Shown piece after piece: positions 35,238 to 43,892 of a DNA stretch of 48,403 bases (position 1 is its first letter; every line of letters begins with the position of its first letter). Both the position numbers and the translations under genes were made by a program. Under the pieces are notes generated by a model, which saw nothing but the letters and a program-made list of their open reading frames with translations, was not told the origin of the DNA and made no database searches. This DNA comes from Candidatus Contendibacter sp. (lineage in GTDB: Bacteria > Pseudomonadota > Gammaproteobacteria > Competibacterales > Competibacteraceae): contig JARSSP010000026.1 of the NCBI GenBank assembly GCA_029624675.1, forward strand, positions 1 through 48,403, in the 5' to 3' direction.

Positions 35238-36278
35238 ATGACTCGTTCTTTCCCGGTCTTGCTGATTTTCGCCCTGCTGGCGGGGCTAGCGGCCGCGACC
35301 CCGGGCCGGGCCGACTTGCTGGTTCCCCCCGAGGCCACCCCGCCCAGCCCGGCGCAACTCCAGCAGCCGCCGGCCAAGCAACCCGCGCCGGGTGAATCCA
35401 CCCCAGTGGCCCTGACCACCGAAGCGCCGGCCACGCCAGCCACGCCAGCCGCCCCGGCTGCTCCGGCGGCCCAGCGAACCCGCGTCGAAGTCCTGCTGCG
35501 GGCGCTGCTGGCCGGCGGCACCGCCGTCCTGCTGGCGGACGCCGCTCCCCAGCCCGCCGCCTTGCCGGAAGGCTACGCCAAAAACCTGGCGCTGGAACCG
35601 GTAACGCCGCGCTACACCGTCCGGCTCGGCATCGGTGCGGTCCAGTCGGCCACCCTCGGCGCGGATTACCTGCCGGTGACGCTGACCGTCAGCGACGCCA
35701 AGGGCAAGACGGTGGCCACCGAACAGTTCCGCTACCGGGAAGCCGAGGAAGAGGCGTTCGGCAAGGCCGCGCGCGCGTTCCTGGGCAAGCACTTGCCGCT
35801 GGCCGCCATACCCGCCGCCGGCCCGGAAGCTCCCCGGCTGCACGCCTGGATCGAGTCAAGCGACGGCGAAACGGTCCGCATCGGCAGCCGCATCGCCTTC
35901 TACTTCCAGGCCAGTGCCAAGGGCTACGTCAGCCTCTATCACTTCGCCTCCAGCGGCGCGGTGCAACGGATCTACCCGACCGAGCGCGAGCCGTACAACT
36001 TCGTGGAAGCGGGCCGGATCTATCGCTACCCCCAAAGCGGCTACCTGGAACTGCAAGGACCGGCCGGCGAGGAAACCATCAAGGGGATCCTGACGGTGCT
36101 ACCCAGCAACACCCCCCGCATCCAGCCCGGCGGGCTGAGCTACAAGAGCGATCCCTTGCAGGTGATTCCCACCCATTACCCGGTGCTGTTCGCCAGCGGC
36201 GACCTGAGCCGGTTCTTCGCCCTGCCGCCGCATCTCTACACCGAAACCCACATTCGCTATACCCTCAAGCCCCGCTAG
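35238..36278 (+). CDS. Exported protein with C-terminal DUF4384 domain
   Basis: 346 residues; GAGGAG upstream of ATG. Signal peptide about 1-25, long Pro/Ala spacer (about 30-85), a middle region (about 110-185) I do not recognise, and a DUF4384 domain (about 195-320) with GYVSLYHFASSGAVQRIYP and LELQGPAGEETI. Its neighbours are DUF4384 proteins on both sides. The gene is one of a set of four structurally different DUF4384 carriers in a row, suggesting a multi-subunit assembly. Confidence 0.82.
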   Translation: MTRSFPVLLIFALLAGLAAATPGRADLLVPPEATPPSPAQLQQPPAKQPAPGESTPVALTTEAPATPATPAAPAAPAAQRTRVEVLLRALLAGGTAVLLADAAPQPAALPEGYAKNLALEPVTPRYTVRLGIGAVQSATLGADYLPVTLTVSDAKGKTVATEQFRYREAEEEAFGKAARAFLGKHLPLAAIPAAGPEAPRLHAWIESSDGETVRIGSRIAFYFQASAKGYVSLYHFASSGAVQRIYPTEREPYNFVEAGRIYRYPQSGYLELQGPAGEETIKGILTVLPSNTPRIQPGGLSYKSDPLQVIPTHYPVLFASGDLSRFFALPPHLYTETHIRYTLKPR

Positions 36279-36300
36279 GCGCCGACCCCAGGAGACTGTC

Positions 36301-37665
36301 ATGAATGATTCGAAATCGCTGCTCTGGACGCTGGCCACCCTTGCTTGGCTGGCGGCGGCCCCGCCGGCCATCGCCCAGGGCAAGAACATCGAGGTGGTGC
36401 CCGCCAACCCGAACGCGCCGGTCCTGCTCCACATCCGTATCGACAAGCCGACCGTGGGGATTGGAGACGAGGTGCGCTTCGATTTCGTCAGCGACACCGA
36501 TGGTTACGTCACCTTGTGGGATATCGGCACTTCGGGGAAGGTCAGCCGCATCTACCCCAACGACCTTGGCGGCGACATGCGAGTCGAGGCCGGGGTCGGT
36601 TATGGCGCGGGCGGTCCCGACGACCGCTTCGCCTTTCGGGTCGACGGCCCTGTCGGCATGGAGGACGTCTATCTGGTGTGGACCCGTACCGCCGAGGCCC
36701 AGCCCAAGCAATTCCGCTACGGCGACGCGGACGCTTTGAGCAAGGATCTGGCGGTGGTGGAGCGGTTGGCCACCAAGGACTGGGCCACGGCCAAGGTCAC
36801 GTTCGAGATCAGTGATGACGGTCGGCCGCGCACCGCGTCGCTGGCGCCGCCGGTGGCCACGGTTCCGACCGGCGACAGTCGGGTATTCATCCTGGCCATG
36901 GGCGCCAACGTGGGCGAACTGACCAAGACCAACGCCGACGCGCGCAATTTCGCCGACGTAATGCAACGGCTGTTCGCGGCGCCGACCAACCAGGTCCGAA
37001 TGATAACCAACGCGCATGTGGCGGAGTTCGCCGCCGGCATGGAGTGGTTGCGCCAAAATGCCCGGCCCGGCGACCTGGTGTTGATTTTCTTCTCCGGCCA
37101 CGGTTCCACCCTCGAGGACGACAACGGCGACGAGGCGGATGAATTGGACGAGGTGTTCGTCATGTACGACGCTCAGGAAACCAGCTATCCCTCGGCCAAA
37201 CAGGTGGTGCGCGACGACCAATTTTCCACCTGGGTCAAACAACTACCGACGAATCGGGTGATCACCTTCATCGATGCCTGTCACAGCGGCGGGTTGAGCA
37301 AGTCGCTGACCAACGGCCGCACCAAGTTCTTCGTGAGCGGCGCGCTGGGGCGGTCGCCACAGCGCGGCTGGCAACAAAAGAGCTTCGGGCTGAACAAGAG
37401 TCCGGCCGATTCCGTGGACGGGGTCAAGGGTTTGGTCTACGCCGCCGCCCAGGAAAACGAATTCGCGCTGGAAGCCTCCGATGGCGGGCTGTTCGTCACC
37501 CGCTTCTTGCAGCAGATCGGCCAGGCTCGGAACGCGCGGTTGGCGGACGTGTTCTCCAAAACCCAGGGCGTGGTGCGCCAGGAAACCGGCGGCCGGCAAA
37601 CGCCGGCCGCCGTGGGCGATACCCGGCTGGGCGAAACCCTCAGCCTGACCGCCGACGCCCGCTGA
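36301..37665 (+). CDS. Exported metacaspase-like protease with N-terminal DUF4384 domain
   Basis: 454 residues; CAGGAGAC upstream of the ATG. Signal peptide about 1-25; DUF4384 domain about 40-165 (DGYVTLWDIGTSGKVSRIYP); caspase domain about 190-450 with His267 in FFSGHGST, the acidic loop DDNGDEADELDE and Cys327 in IDACHSG. The domain order is the reverse of the other caspase-DUF4384 proteins here. A recurring KDLAVV motif links the two domains. It also has DACHSG rather than DACR, placing it in the metacaspase-like subclass with the proteins at 19160 and 45811. Confidence 0.92.
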   Translation: MNDSKSLLWTLATLAWLAAAPPAIAQGKNIEVVPANPNAPVLLHIRIDKPTVGIGDEVRFDFVSDTDGYVTLWDIGTSGKVSRIYPNDLGGDMRVEAGVGYGAGGPDDRFAFRVDGPVGMEDVYLVWTRTAEAQPKQFRYGDADALSKDLAVVERLATKDWATAKVTFEISDDGRPRTASLAPPVATVPTGDSRVFILAMGANVGELTKTNADARNFADVMQRLFAAPTNQVRMITNAHVAEFAAGMEWLRQNARPGDLVLIFFSGHGSTLEDDNGDEADELDEVFVMYDAQETSYPSAKQVVRDDQFSTWVKQLPTNRVITFIDACHSGGLSKSLTNGRTKFFVSGALGRSPQRGWQQKSFGLNKSPADSVDGVKGLVYAAAQENEFALEASDGGLFVTRFLQQIGQARNARLADVFSKTQGVVRQETGGRQTPAAVGDTRLGETLSLTADAR

Positions 37666-37690
37666 GATTTTGCCCGGATTTCCCTCAATT

Positions 37691-37712
37691 CCCTCTCCCG
37701 AACGGGAGAGGG
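37691..37712. repeat. Perfect palindrome CCCTCTCCCG-AA-CGGGAGAGGG
   Basis: Ten-base-pair perfect arms with a 2-nt loop, in the 99-bp spacer between two rightward genes. A relative with 9-bp arms (CCCTCTCTC/GAGAGAGGG) lies at 38947-38973. These look like dispersed REP-type units; each could also form a transcript hairpin. Confidence 0.7.
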
Positions 37713-37764
37713 TGCATTCTCACCATCGACTCGATCAATCGATTCAATCACAGGAAGCCTCGTC

Positions 37765-38928
37765 ATGAACGCATCGCTTACTTTCTCCGTTCGTGCTCTG
37801 TGCGCCGCGCTGGCGCTGGCCAGTTTCGCCGCCCGGGCCGATTTGTCCCCGCCGGCCAGCGCGCCACCTCCACCGGCCGCGACCGAGCAGGCCGACGGCA
37901 AGGATCTCACGCCGGTCCAACGGCCGCTGGCGGACCTGGCCGCGCCGCAAAGCGGACTGAAAGTCACCGCCTGGGTGGACCATCCCGACAAAACCTACGT
38001 TTTCGGCGAGCATGTGATGCTCAACGTCAAGACCGATCAGGACGCCTACGTCACCGTGCTGGACGTCGGCACCTCCGGCAAGGTGCATATCATCTTTCCC
38101 AATCGTTACCAGCGGGACAACCGGGTAGCGGCCGGTCAGGTCGTCCAAATCCCCGACCCCCGGGCCAACTTCGCGTTCCAGGTGCAAGGTCCGGCCGGCG
38201 CCGAACTGATCAAGGTGATCGCCACCCAGGGTCAGCAACCGCTGTTCGCGGACGATGACGCCGAACCGGCCGGCCCTTACAAGGCGCTGAAAGCGCCGTC
38301 CCAGGCCGTGGCCAAGGATCTGGCGGTGACGCTGCGCGAGCGCCACGGCAACCGGTGGGCCGAATACGAAGAGGTGATTCGCGTGGTGCCGCCGGCGCTA
38401 TCCGGCCAAACCCCACCGCCGGCCTCCCCCGCTGTGGCGACCGGCGGCGGCTTCGGTCCCAGCGGCGTGCAGCCGGCGGGCGACTCCCAAGCCGAGCCCT
38501 TCGATCTGCATCTGCGCACCGAGAAACGAGTCTATCCGCTGGGCGCCAAGGTCCGGGTTCTGGCCACCGCCGAGCGAGACTGCCGGCTGACCCTGCTGGA
38601 CGTGGGTACCTCCGGCAAGGTGTACGTGCTGTTTCCCAACCGCTACCAGCAGGACAACCGGCTCCGCGCCGGGGAGACGGTCACCATTCCCGGCGATGCC
38701 GCGCCGGTGGATTATCAACTGAGCGGGCCGGCTGGCGTGGAGGCCCTGATCGGCATCTGCCGCAGCGATGGCCAACCGGTTTACACGGGTGGTTATAATT
38801 TCCAGCAACACGTTTATCAGCCGTGGGGCGACGCCAAGACCATCGCCAAGGACCTGGCGGTAGTGCTGCGCGAGCCGTCGCCGACGCTGGCGCATACGGC
38901 AACCACCTTCGTGGTGGTGGAGCCCTGA
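37765..38928 (+). CDS. Exported protein with two DUF4384 domains
   Basis: 387 residues; CAGGAAG upstream of the ATG. Signal peptide about 1-25. Two DUF4384 domains (about 65-170 and 250-350), each with DVGTSGK-V and FPNRYQ, and each followed by KDLAV-x-LRE. The first half is a close paralogue of the protein at 33992, including KDLTPVQRP; the second half is more diverged and contains two extra Cys. It ends the DUF4384 run and is 71 bp upstream of the caspase-SH3 gene, across a palindromic repeat. Confidence 0.88.
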   Translation: MNASLTFSVRALCAALALASFAARADLSPPASAPPPPAATEQADGKDLTPVQRPLADLAAPQSGLKVTAWVDHPDKTYVFGEHVMLNVKTDQDAYVTVLDVGTSGKVHIIFPNRYQRDNRVAAGQVVQIPDPRANFAFQVQGPAGAELIKVIATQGQQPLFADDDAEPAGPYKALKAPSQAVAKDLAVTLRERHGNRWAEYEEVIRVVPPALSGQTPPPASPAVATGGGFGPSGVQPAGDSQAEPFDLHLRTEKRVYPLGAKVRVLATAERDCRLTLLDVGTSGKVYVLFPNRYQQDNRLRAGETVTIPGDAAPVDYQLSGPAGVEALIGICRSDGQPVYTGGYNFQQHVYQPWGDAKTIAKDLAVVLREPSPTLAHTATTFVVVEP

Positions 38929-38946
38929 GCGACCGGGCATTGACAT

Positions 38947-38973
38947 CCCTCTCTCGCGGGAAAGGAGAGAGGG
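38947..38973. repeat. Palindrome CCCTCTCTC/GAGAGAGGG
   Basis: Nine-base-pair arms around GCGGGAAAG, directly upstream of the ribosome-binding site of the caspase-SH3 gene. Related to the palindrome at 37691-37712. Confidence 0.6.
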
Positions 38974-38999
38974 AAGGGGGAATAATTTGGAGGGTGATC

Positions 39000-40256
39000 A
39001 TGCAACGCGCGCTGCGAGTTGGACTGCTGCTGCTGTCGATGGGGTTCGCGCTGGCGGGATGGAGCGCTGAGCGAATGGCGCTGGTGATCGGCAACGCGCG
39101 TTATCTGAACGAACGGCCGTTGGTCAACACCCTCAACGACGCGCGGGCGGTGGCCGACCAGCTTCGCGCCCTGGGGTTCCAGGTCGCGTTGCACGAGGAT
39201 CTCGCGGCGATTCCGATGCGGCGGGAGATCAACCGTTTCCTGGAAGAGGTCAAGGGGCGTGAGGGCACGGTGCTGTTCTACTACTCCGGGCACGGGATGC
39301 AGGACCGCTACCGCGCCAGCTACCTGATTCCCGTCGATGCCAAGGTGACCGGGCAGGAAGACGTCGTGGCCTATGGCGTCGGCTTGAACGACGTTCTGGA
39401 AAAGCTGGGGGAACGGCCGCGCGAGGCGGTGAGCTTGGTGATCGTGGACGCCTGCCGCGACAATCCGTTCGCCACCCAGAAAGGCGGCAAGGGTTTGGGG
39501 CGAGTGGAGGCCGGGCGGGGCACGCTGGTGCTGTACGCGGCCGGTCCCGGCCAGACGGCCGATGATCGGCCGGGAGAGCCGAACGGGCTGTTCACCCAAC
39601 ATCTGCTGAAAGTGCTGCCCCAGCCGGGGTTGGATCTGGAGGACGCCTTCGACCGGATCGCGGAGGCGGTGGAGCGCGCCAGCAACGGCCATCAGGTGCC
39701 GTACAAGGAGGGTGACTTGCGGGGCAAGTATTATCTGGCGGGAGCGCCCGCGCCAGCTTCAACCCCCACCCCCGCTCCAATCCCTGCTCCAACTCCAACC
39801 TCCACGCCAACGCCAACGCCAACGCCAACGCCAACGCCAACGCCAACCTCAACTCCAAGTGATGAGCACGTCCTCTGGCAATCGGCGGAGCGGTGCGGCA
39901 CGGCGGCGTGCTTTCAGGCGTATTTGAACCAGTATCCCAAGGGCCGATTTGCGGAAATGGCTCGGGCGCGGATGCAACCACTGTTAGCCGTACCGGAAGT
40001 GCCCACGCTAAGCGGCCGATCATCAGAAAAGCCAGTGTCCCGGAATGTTGGTTATGTCTGCAACCTTAATCCAATGGGTGATAATTTTCTTTCGTTAAGA
40101 ACAGGTCCAGGTAGTACCTACCCTGAAATCTTACGGATGGATGAAAACACAATTATTAAGATATTAGAGGCGCAAGGCTCGTGGTACCGTACGCAAATAC
40201 ACAACGGTACAATTGGTTGGGCGCATAGGCGTTGGATTTGTTTAGGTTCACCATAA
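39000..40256 (+). CDS. Exported caspase-like protease with C-terminal bacterial SH3 domain
   Basis: 418 residues from ATG 39000, with GGAGGGTG upstream; the in-frame extension to 38823 overlaps the previous gene and is not likely. Signal peptide about 1-22; caspase domain about 24-245 with His98 (YYSGHGMQ) and Cys152 (VDACRDN); a Pro/Thr repeat (ACGCCA units, nt 39809-39845) and a short helical repeat; then an SH3-type domain (about 350-415; LSLRTGPGS and WYRTQIHNGTIGW). Bacterial SH3 domains bind cell-wall peptides. Composition changes sharply at about 40020: the SH3 part is AT-rich like the M23 gene behind it, so the fusion is probably a recombination product. Confidence 0.92.
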   Translation: MQRALRVGLLLLSMGFALAGWSAERMALVIGNARYLNERPLVNTLNDARAVADQLRALGFQVALHEDLAAIPMRREINRFLEEVKGREGTVLFYYSGHGMQDRYRASYLIPVDAKVTGQEDVVAYGVGLNDVLEKLGERPREAVSLVIVDACRDNPFATQKGGKGLGRVEAGRGTLVLYAAGPGQTADDRPGEPNGLFTQHLLKVLPQPGLDLEDAFDRIAEAVERASNGHQVPYKEGDLRGKYYLAGAPAPASTPTPAPIPAPTPTSTPTPTPTPTPTPTPTSTPSDEHVLWQSAERCGTAACFQAYLNQYPKGRFAEMARARMQPLLAVPEVPTLSGRSSEKPVSRNVGYVCNLNPMGDNFLSLRTGPGSTYPEILRMDENTIIKILEAQGSWYRTQIHNGTIGWAHRRWICLGSP

Positions 40257-40274
40257 TAGAATGAAAAATTCATT

Positions 40275-41042
40275 ATGATTAATAAACAAAAAGACACGAG
40301 TTTGAATCAATTTTCAACTAAATCGCTAGCTATTTTGGCGACCATTTCAATCATTTTCTTATTAGGATATACGATAAAAATTCATGGCGCAGAATATAAT
40401 TCTGCAATTACTTTTCCCATCAAGGGAACTCAGAATAAATTTACTGGTAACACAAAGAATACAGCTCCAAATACCCCCGGAATTTATCTTATTGCTAAGC
40501 AAGTTGACTGGTATTATGAATGGCCTACACCAAAACCAATTTTTTCCTACGCTGCATATAATGATAAAGAAAAAATTAATAAAAACCAGGAGCCGGGCTA
40601 TTATGCTTGTCGCCCCACAATTAATTTACCCAAAGGTTGTGGACGGCCACATCAAGGTATTGATATTTATGCTCATTATGGCACACCAATTGTTGCTCCA
40701 GAGAGCGGTATTATCGTTAGTTATAGTGGAATAGATGTTTTTTCTTTAGCAGGCATGGAGAGTAAGAATGGCGGTGCTGGCCGAGTTATTAAATTGCACG
40801 GAGATAGTGGTTATACCTACACATTTATGCATACAATGGGCTTATCAGAAGCAGTAGCCAAGGCCGCTGGAACTCGTAAAGACTTTGGCAACACTGATGA
40901 GAAGTTAATTAGGGTACCGGTTCAAACTGGTGAGGTTATCGGCTATGTCGGCCGAACTGGTGGGGTTATAAATCCTCATCTTCATTTTGAGGTTGAGAAG
41001 AATGGTATAAGTGTTGATCCAAGCGATTTATTACGACAATAA
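40275..41042 (+). CDS. M23-family (LytM) zinc endopeptidase
   Basis: 255 residues. N-terminal membrane segment or signal (about 16-36), an unknown region to about 115, and an M23 domain (about 120-250) with zinc ligands His126 and Asp130 in PHQGID and His237 in NPHLHFE. M23 enzymes cut peptidoglycan cross-bridges or stem peptides. It is strongly AT-rich, unlike nearly all of the window, and only 18 bp after the caspase-SH3 stop; a small inverted repeat AATGAA-AAA-TTCATT (40260-40274) stands directly before its ATG. The neighbouring SH3 domain and this domain are natural partners and probably moved together. Confidence 0.9.
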   Translation: MINKQKDTSLNQFSTKSLAILATISIIFLLGYTIKIHGAEYNSAITFPIKGTQNKFTGNTKNTAPNTPGIYLIAKQVDWYYEWPTPKPIFSYAAYNDKEKINKNQEPGYYACRPTINLPKGCGRPHQGIDIYAHYGTPIVAPESGIIVSYSGIDVFSLAGMESKNGGAGRVIKLHGDSGYTYTFMHTMGLSEAVAKAAGTRKDFGNTDEKLIRVPVQTGEVIGYVGRTGGVINPHLHFEVEKNGISVDPSDLLRQ

Positions 41043-41090
41043 TTTTACCGTGACTACCCATCCATAATAGAGTGTCCCCAAATTGACCCC

Positions 41091-41417
41091 ATGAACTACG
41101 ATACTGCAACTCACATTTACCATCAAATCAAGCTGTCTTCCTTTGAAAATCTTCGGGACGCCTTGTTCCGTGCGGCTATTGAATATGCTCAAATCCGCGC
41201 TCGCTATCGCCTAGCCACGCTGGAAGAATGCCTCGAAATGGAGCAGAGCCGGACACTAGCGCACAACGCACTGATTAGCTGCTGCAACAGCTTGAGCCGA
41301 AACATGGCCCAACGAGACGAAAATGTCGAATGGCGGTCGTTGCTTGGCGACGACCGCAAACAGATCGGTGATTTTGCCTGTTACCTTCATTGTATTTTTG
41401 GGATCGAGGTCCGATAA
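41091..41417 (+). CDS. Small hypothetical protein
   Basis: 108 residues, all helical in appearance, with several Cys, no signal peptide or membrane segment. I do not recognise the family. No clear ribosome-binding site before the ATG; the upstream AGTGTCCCCAAATTGACCCC resembles a mobile-element end, but no element is visible. Composition is intermediate between the AT-rich segment and the following high-GC gene. It ends 59 bp before the kinase-FGE start. Confidence 0.55.
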   Translation: MNYDTATHIYHQIKLSSFENLRDALFRAAIEYAQIRARYRLATLEECLEMEQSRTLAHNALISCCNSLSRNMAQRDENVEWRSLLGDDRKQIGDFACYLHCIFGIEVR

Positions 41418-41476
41418 AGGCAACTTCCCCTTCCAACCCGGCGATAAAGCATCAGTATCCATCCAAACTTGAACTC

Positions 41477-43681
41477 ATGAAGCCCGGCGACACCCTGACC
41501 TTCAACAAACGCCGCTACCGGCTGGACGAACGCATTGCCTCTGGCGCCTACGGCGAAGTGTGGGCGGCCACCGACCCCGACGGTCGTCCGGTGGCGATCA
41601 AGTTCGTCAACGTCGACCAGATGACGGGGGTCGATCCTTCGGTCGGCCCGCGCTGGCGCGAGCACCTGGAACGGGAGATCGACTTCCTCAAAAAGTTGAG
41701 CGACGACGAGACCGCTCATATCGTCAAGTTGCTGGGCCACGGCGAGGTGAACGGTCAGCCAGCGCTGGTGTTGGAACGGATGGAGACAAATCTGAGCCGA
41801 TGGTTGGAACGGTCGCCGCAAACCCCTTCCCCGCGTCAAACGCTGGACTGGGCGCGTCAGATCGTGACCGGGCTGGAGATCGTCCACGCACACCGTCTCG
41901 TCTACCGCGATCTCAAATTGAGCAACGTGCTGGTCGGCGACAACGGCCGGCGCCTGAAACTGGCCGATTTCGGCACCCTCAAACCACAACGGGACGAAGG
42001 CACCCTTTCGTATGCCGGCACCCCGATGGCCATGGCCCCGGAACAGCGTTTGCCAGCCCGCTATCAGGATGGACGGCCGGTGTACGACGTCGATTGGCGC
42101 GCCGACTATTACGCGCTCGGGCTGATATTGTTCGCCCTATTCACCGGCGGACGGACCATCGCCTCCCAGGTCGGCCACGAAGGCGCCCACCGAGAGGGTC
42201 AAGGCCTGGGCGGGCTGAACGACGCGGAAAAGGGGCAATTGAAACGCGAGGTTCGGGCACGAATCGTGGGTAAAACGACCTTCGGAGGACCCCGGCAAGA
42301 CAGTTTGGAATCGCTAGCGCTGGCGCTGTATGAACAGATTACGAAGCTGCTGGAGCCGCGCAAGGAAGATCGTCCCGAATCCACCGACCGAATCCGCGAG
42401 ACTTTGGACGCCGCGCTAGCGGCGCTGCCGGCGGAAAGCACGCCAGCGTGTCCTTCCCCTCCCCTACCGGAAAAAAGATTGGCAGCGAAAAGCCCTGCCC
42501 CCTCTTTCCCATCCGCCGAAGAGCATCTGGGGAAGGAGACCGCGAACCTGACCCGGCGTCGCTGGATTATTCCGCTGATCGGAATGGTGATGTTGGCTAG
42601 CGCCGTGTTGGGGCTGGGCTACTACTGGTGGACCCGGCCGGACACATCCCCGCCTGTCGACACCTCATCTCCCCTGGTTGGACTTGCTACCCCGAAAACC
42701 GAACCTCTACCTGCGCCCGCGCCCGAACCGACGCCGTCACCCGCCGAGCCCGCGCCGTCACCCGCCGAGCCGACGCCGTCACCCGCCGAGCCCGCGCCGT
42801 CACCCGCCCAACCGACGCCGCCAACCGCCCAACCGACGCCGCCAACCGCCCAACCGACGCCGCCAACCGCCGAGCCCACGCCATCACCGACCGTGGACCG
42901 CCCCTTGCCCAAACCCGTGCCGCCACCAGTCAAACCTTCCCCCGCGCCAGGACCCGTCGCCACGAAGCCCGCGCCGGCGCTCCCAGAACCTGCGCCAACG
43001 CCAACCCAACCTTCCTCCGCGTTAGTACCCGCCGCCACGAAGCCCGCGCCGTCGACTGTCGTGGATCGCCCACCACCTCCCGCGCCGTCGACGTTGACCG
43101 ATCCGCTGGGTGGAGGACGGTCCGCGCCGACCCTGGCGCGGGTAGCTGGCGGAACGCTGGTGCTCCCCGGCGTGGATGGCCAATCGGGACGCTCGATCAC
43201 GATCCAGCCGTTCGCGCTGGCTCTTCAACCGGTGACTTTCGCCGACTACGACCTGTTTGCCCGCCAGACCGACCGCTCGCCGCCCTACGACGGCGGTCTT
43301 CGCCCCGAGGAACGGGCCATCCACCCAGTGACTTCCATCACTTGGTATGAGGCGCAGGCTTATGTCGAATGGTTGTCCCAGCGGACCGGCCAGCGTTACC
43401 GCCTGCCCAGCGAAGCCGAGTGGCTCTACGCCAGGCAAAAGGGCGTTGGCAACCGCGACGGCATCGGTCGGGAATGGGTGGCGGATTGCGCCAGCAACGG
43501 CCCGACAGCCCTACCCCGTCATCAAGCGCCCCGAGGTCAAGAGGACGGCGGCGACTGCGGCCGGCGCGTGCTGCGCGGCGAATCCGCCAGCAACGGCGAA
43601 CCTCAATCCACCGACCGGGGTGGTTTGGACATTGGCTTTCGGGTGGCGCGCGAGCTGAATCCGGCCGAAACGAGGCCCTGA
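41477..43681 (+). CDS. Transmembrane Ser/Thr protein kinase with periplasmic FGE-like domain
   Basis: 734 residues from ATG 41477; the extension to 41390 overlaps the previous gene. Kinase domain about 12-310: glycine loop GAYGEV at 23, Lys42, YRDLKLSN with Asp145, DFG at 164. Membrane segment about 360-378. Then a long Pro/Thr/Ala stalk with repeated PSPAEP, PPTAQP units (nt about 42710-42890) and an FGE-sulfatase-type domain (about 540-725; YRLPSEAEWLYAR, RRVLRGES, GFRVARE). It lacks the variable-end layout of the caspase-FGE proteins. It differs from the other two kinases here, with a classical RD motif. Convergent with caspase-FGE copy C across 109 bp. Confidence 0.92.
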   Translation: MKPGDTLTFNKRRYRLDERIASGAYGEVWAATDPDGRPVAIKFVNVDQMTGVDPSVGPRWREHLEREIDFLKKLSDDETAHIVKLLGHGEVNGQPALVLERMETNLSRWLERSPQTPSPRQTLDWARQIVTGLEIVHAHRLVYRDLKLSNVLVGDNGRRLKLADFGTLKPQRDEGTLSYAGTPMAMAPEQRLPARYQDGRPVYDVDWRADYYALGLILFALFTGGRTIASQVGHEGAHREGQGLGGLNDAEKGQLKREVRARIVGKTTFGGPRQDSLESLALALYEQITKLLEPRKEDRPESTDRIRETLDAALAALPAESTPACPSPPLPEKRLAAKSPAPSFPSAEEHLGKETANLTRRRWIIPLIGMVMLASAVLGLGYYWWTRPDTSPPVDTSSPLVGLATPKTEPLPAPAPEPTPSPAEPAPSPAEPTPSPAEPAPSPAQPTPPTAQPTPPTAQPTPPTAEPTPSPTVDRPLPKPVPPPVKPSPAPGPVATKPAPALPEPAPTPTQPSSALVPAATKPAPSTVVDRPPPPAPSTLTDPLGGGRSAPTLARVAGGTLVLPGVDGQSGRSITIQPFALALQPVTFADYDLFARQTDRSPPYDGGLRPEERAIHPVTSITWYEAQAYVEWLSQRTGQRYRLPSEAEWLYARQKGVGNRDGIGREWVADCASNGPTALPRHQAPRGQEDGGDCGRRVLRGESASNGEPQSTDRGGLDIGFRVARELNPAETRP

Positions 43682-43712
43682 GAAGACCGAACACCGGGCG
43701 CGAGGGAACAAG

Positions 43713-43786
43713 CCTGTGGATAACTTTGGCAAAAAAAATCGCCCCGCGCAAAGCGCGGGGGTAAAGGGAAAAAGAAAAAAGATCAA
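43713..43786 (-). terminator. 3' cassette C: pyrimidine tract, GC hairpin with T-run, TTATCCACA
   Basis: Same layout as A and B. The hairpin is CCCCGCGC-TTT-GCGCGGGG (43760-43742): one pair longer and with a different loop, while the stem stays complementary. CGATTTTTTTT and TTATCCACA (43723-43715) follow. It also lies between convergent genes and could serve both. Confidence 0.8.
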
Positions 43787-43790
43787 AGGG

Positions 43791-43892
43791 TTATAAGGAT
43801 CTGGCGAGGCGGAACCCCCGGGAGCTGTGGCGGTCGGCCGGGGCGTCCCTGTCGCGGAGGGCGGAACGCACCCACGCGGGAATGCTGTTCCA
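43791..43892 (-). other. Candidate variable region C (C-terminus of caspase-FGE)
   Basis: 102 bp from the Trp codon of GGSW to the stop. Replacing the residues at likely variable sites by Asn gives a SWNNNP, RSANRN, DNRNNN pattern, which is what unmutated templates of FGE-type retroelement targets look like. Observed variable codons include AAC, AGC, CTC, GAC, GAC, GCC, GAC, CAC, AGC and TCC. Two sites (ATT, TGG) do not end in C. Confidence 0.52.

Noticed and set aside
41050..41090. AGTGTCCCCAAATTGACCCC as an insertion-sequence end
   Set aside because: No transposase, matching inverted end or target duplication is visible in the window.
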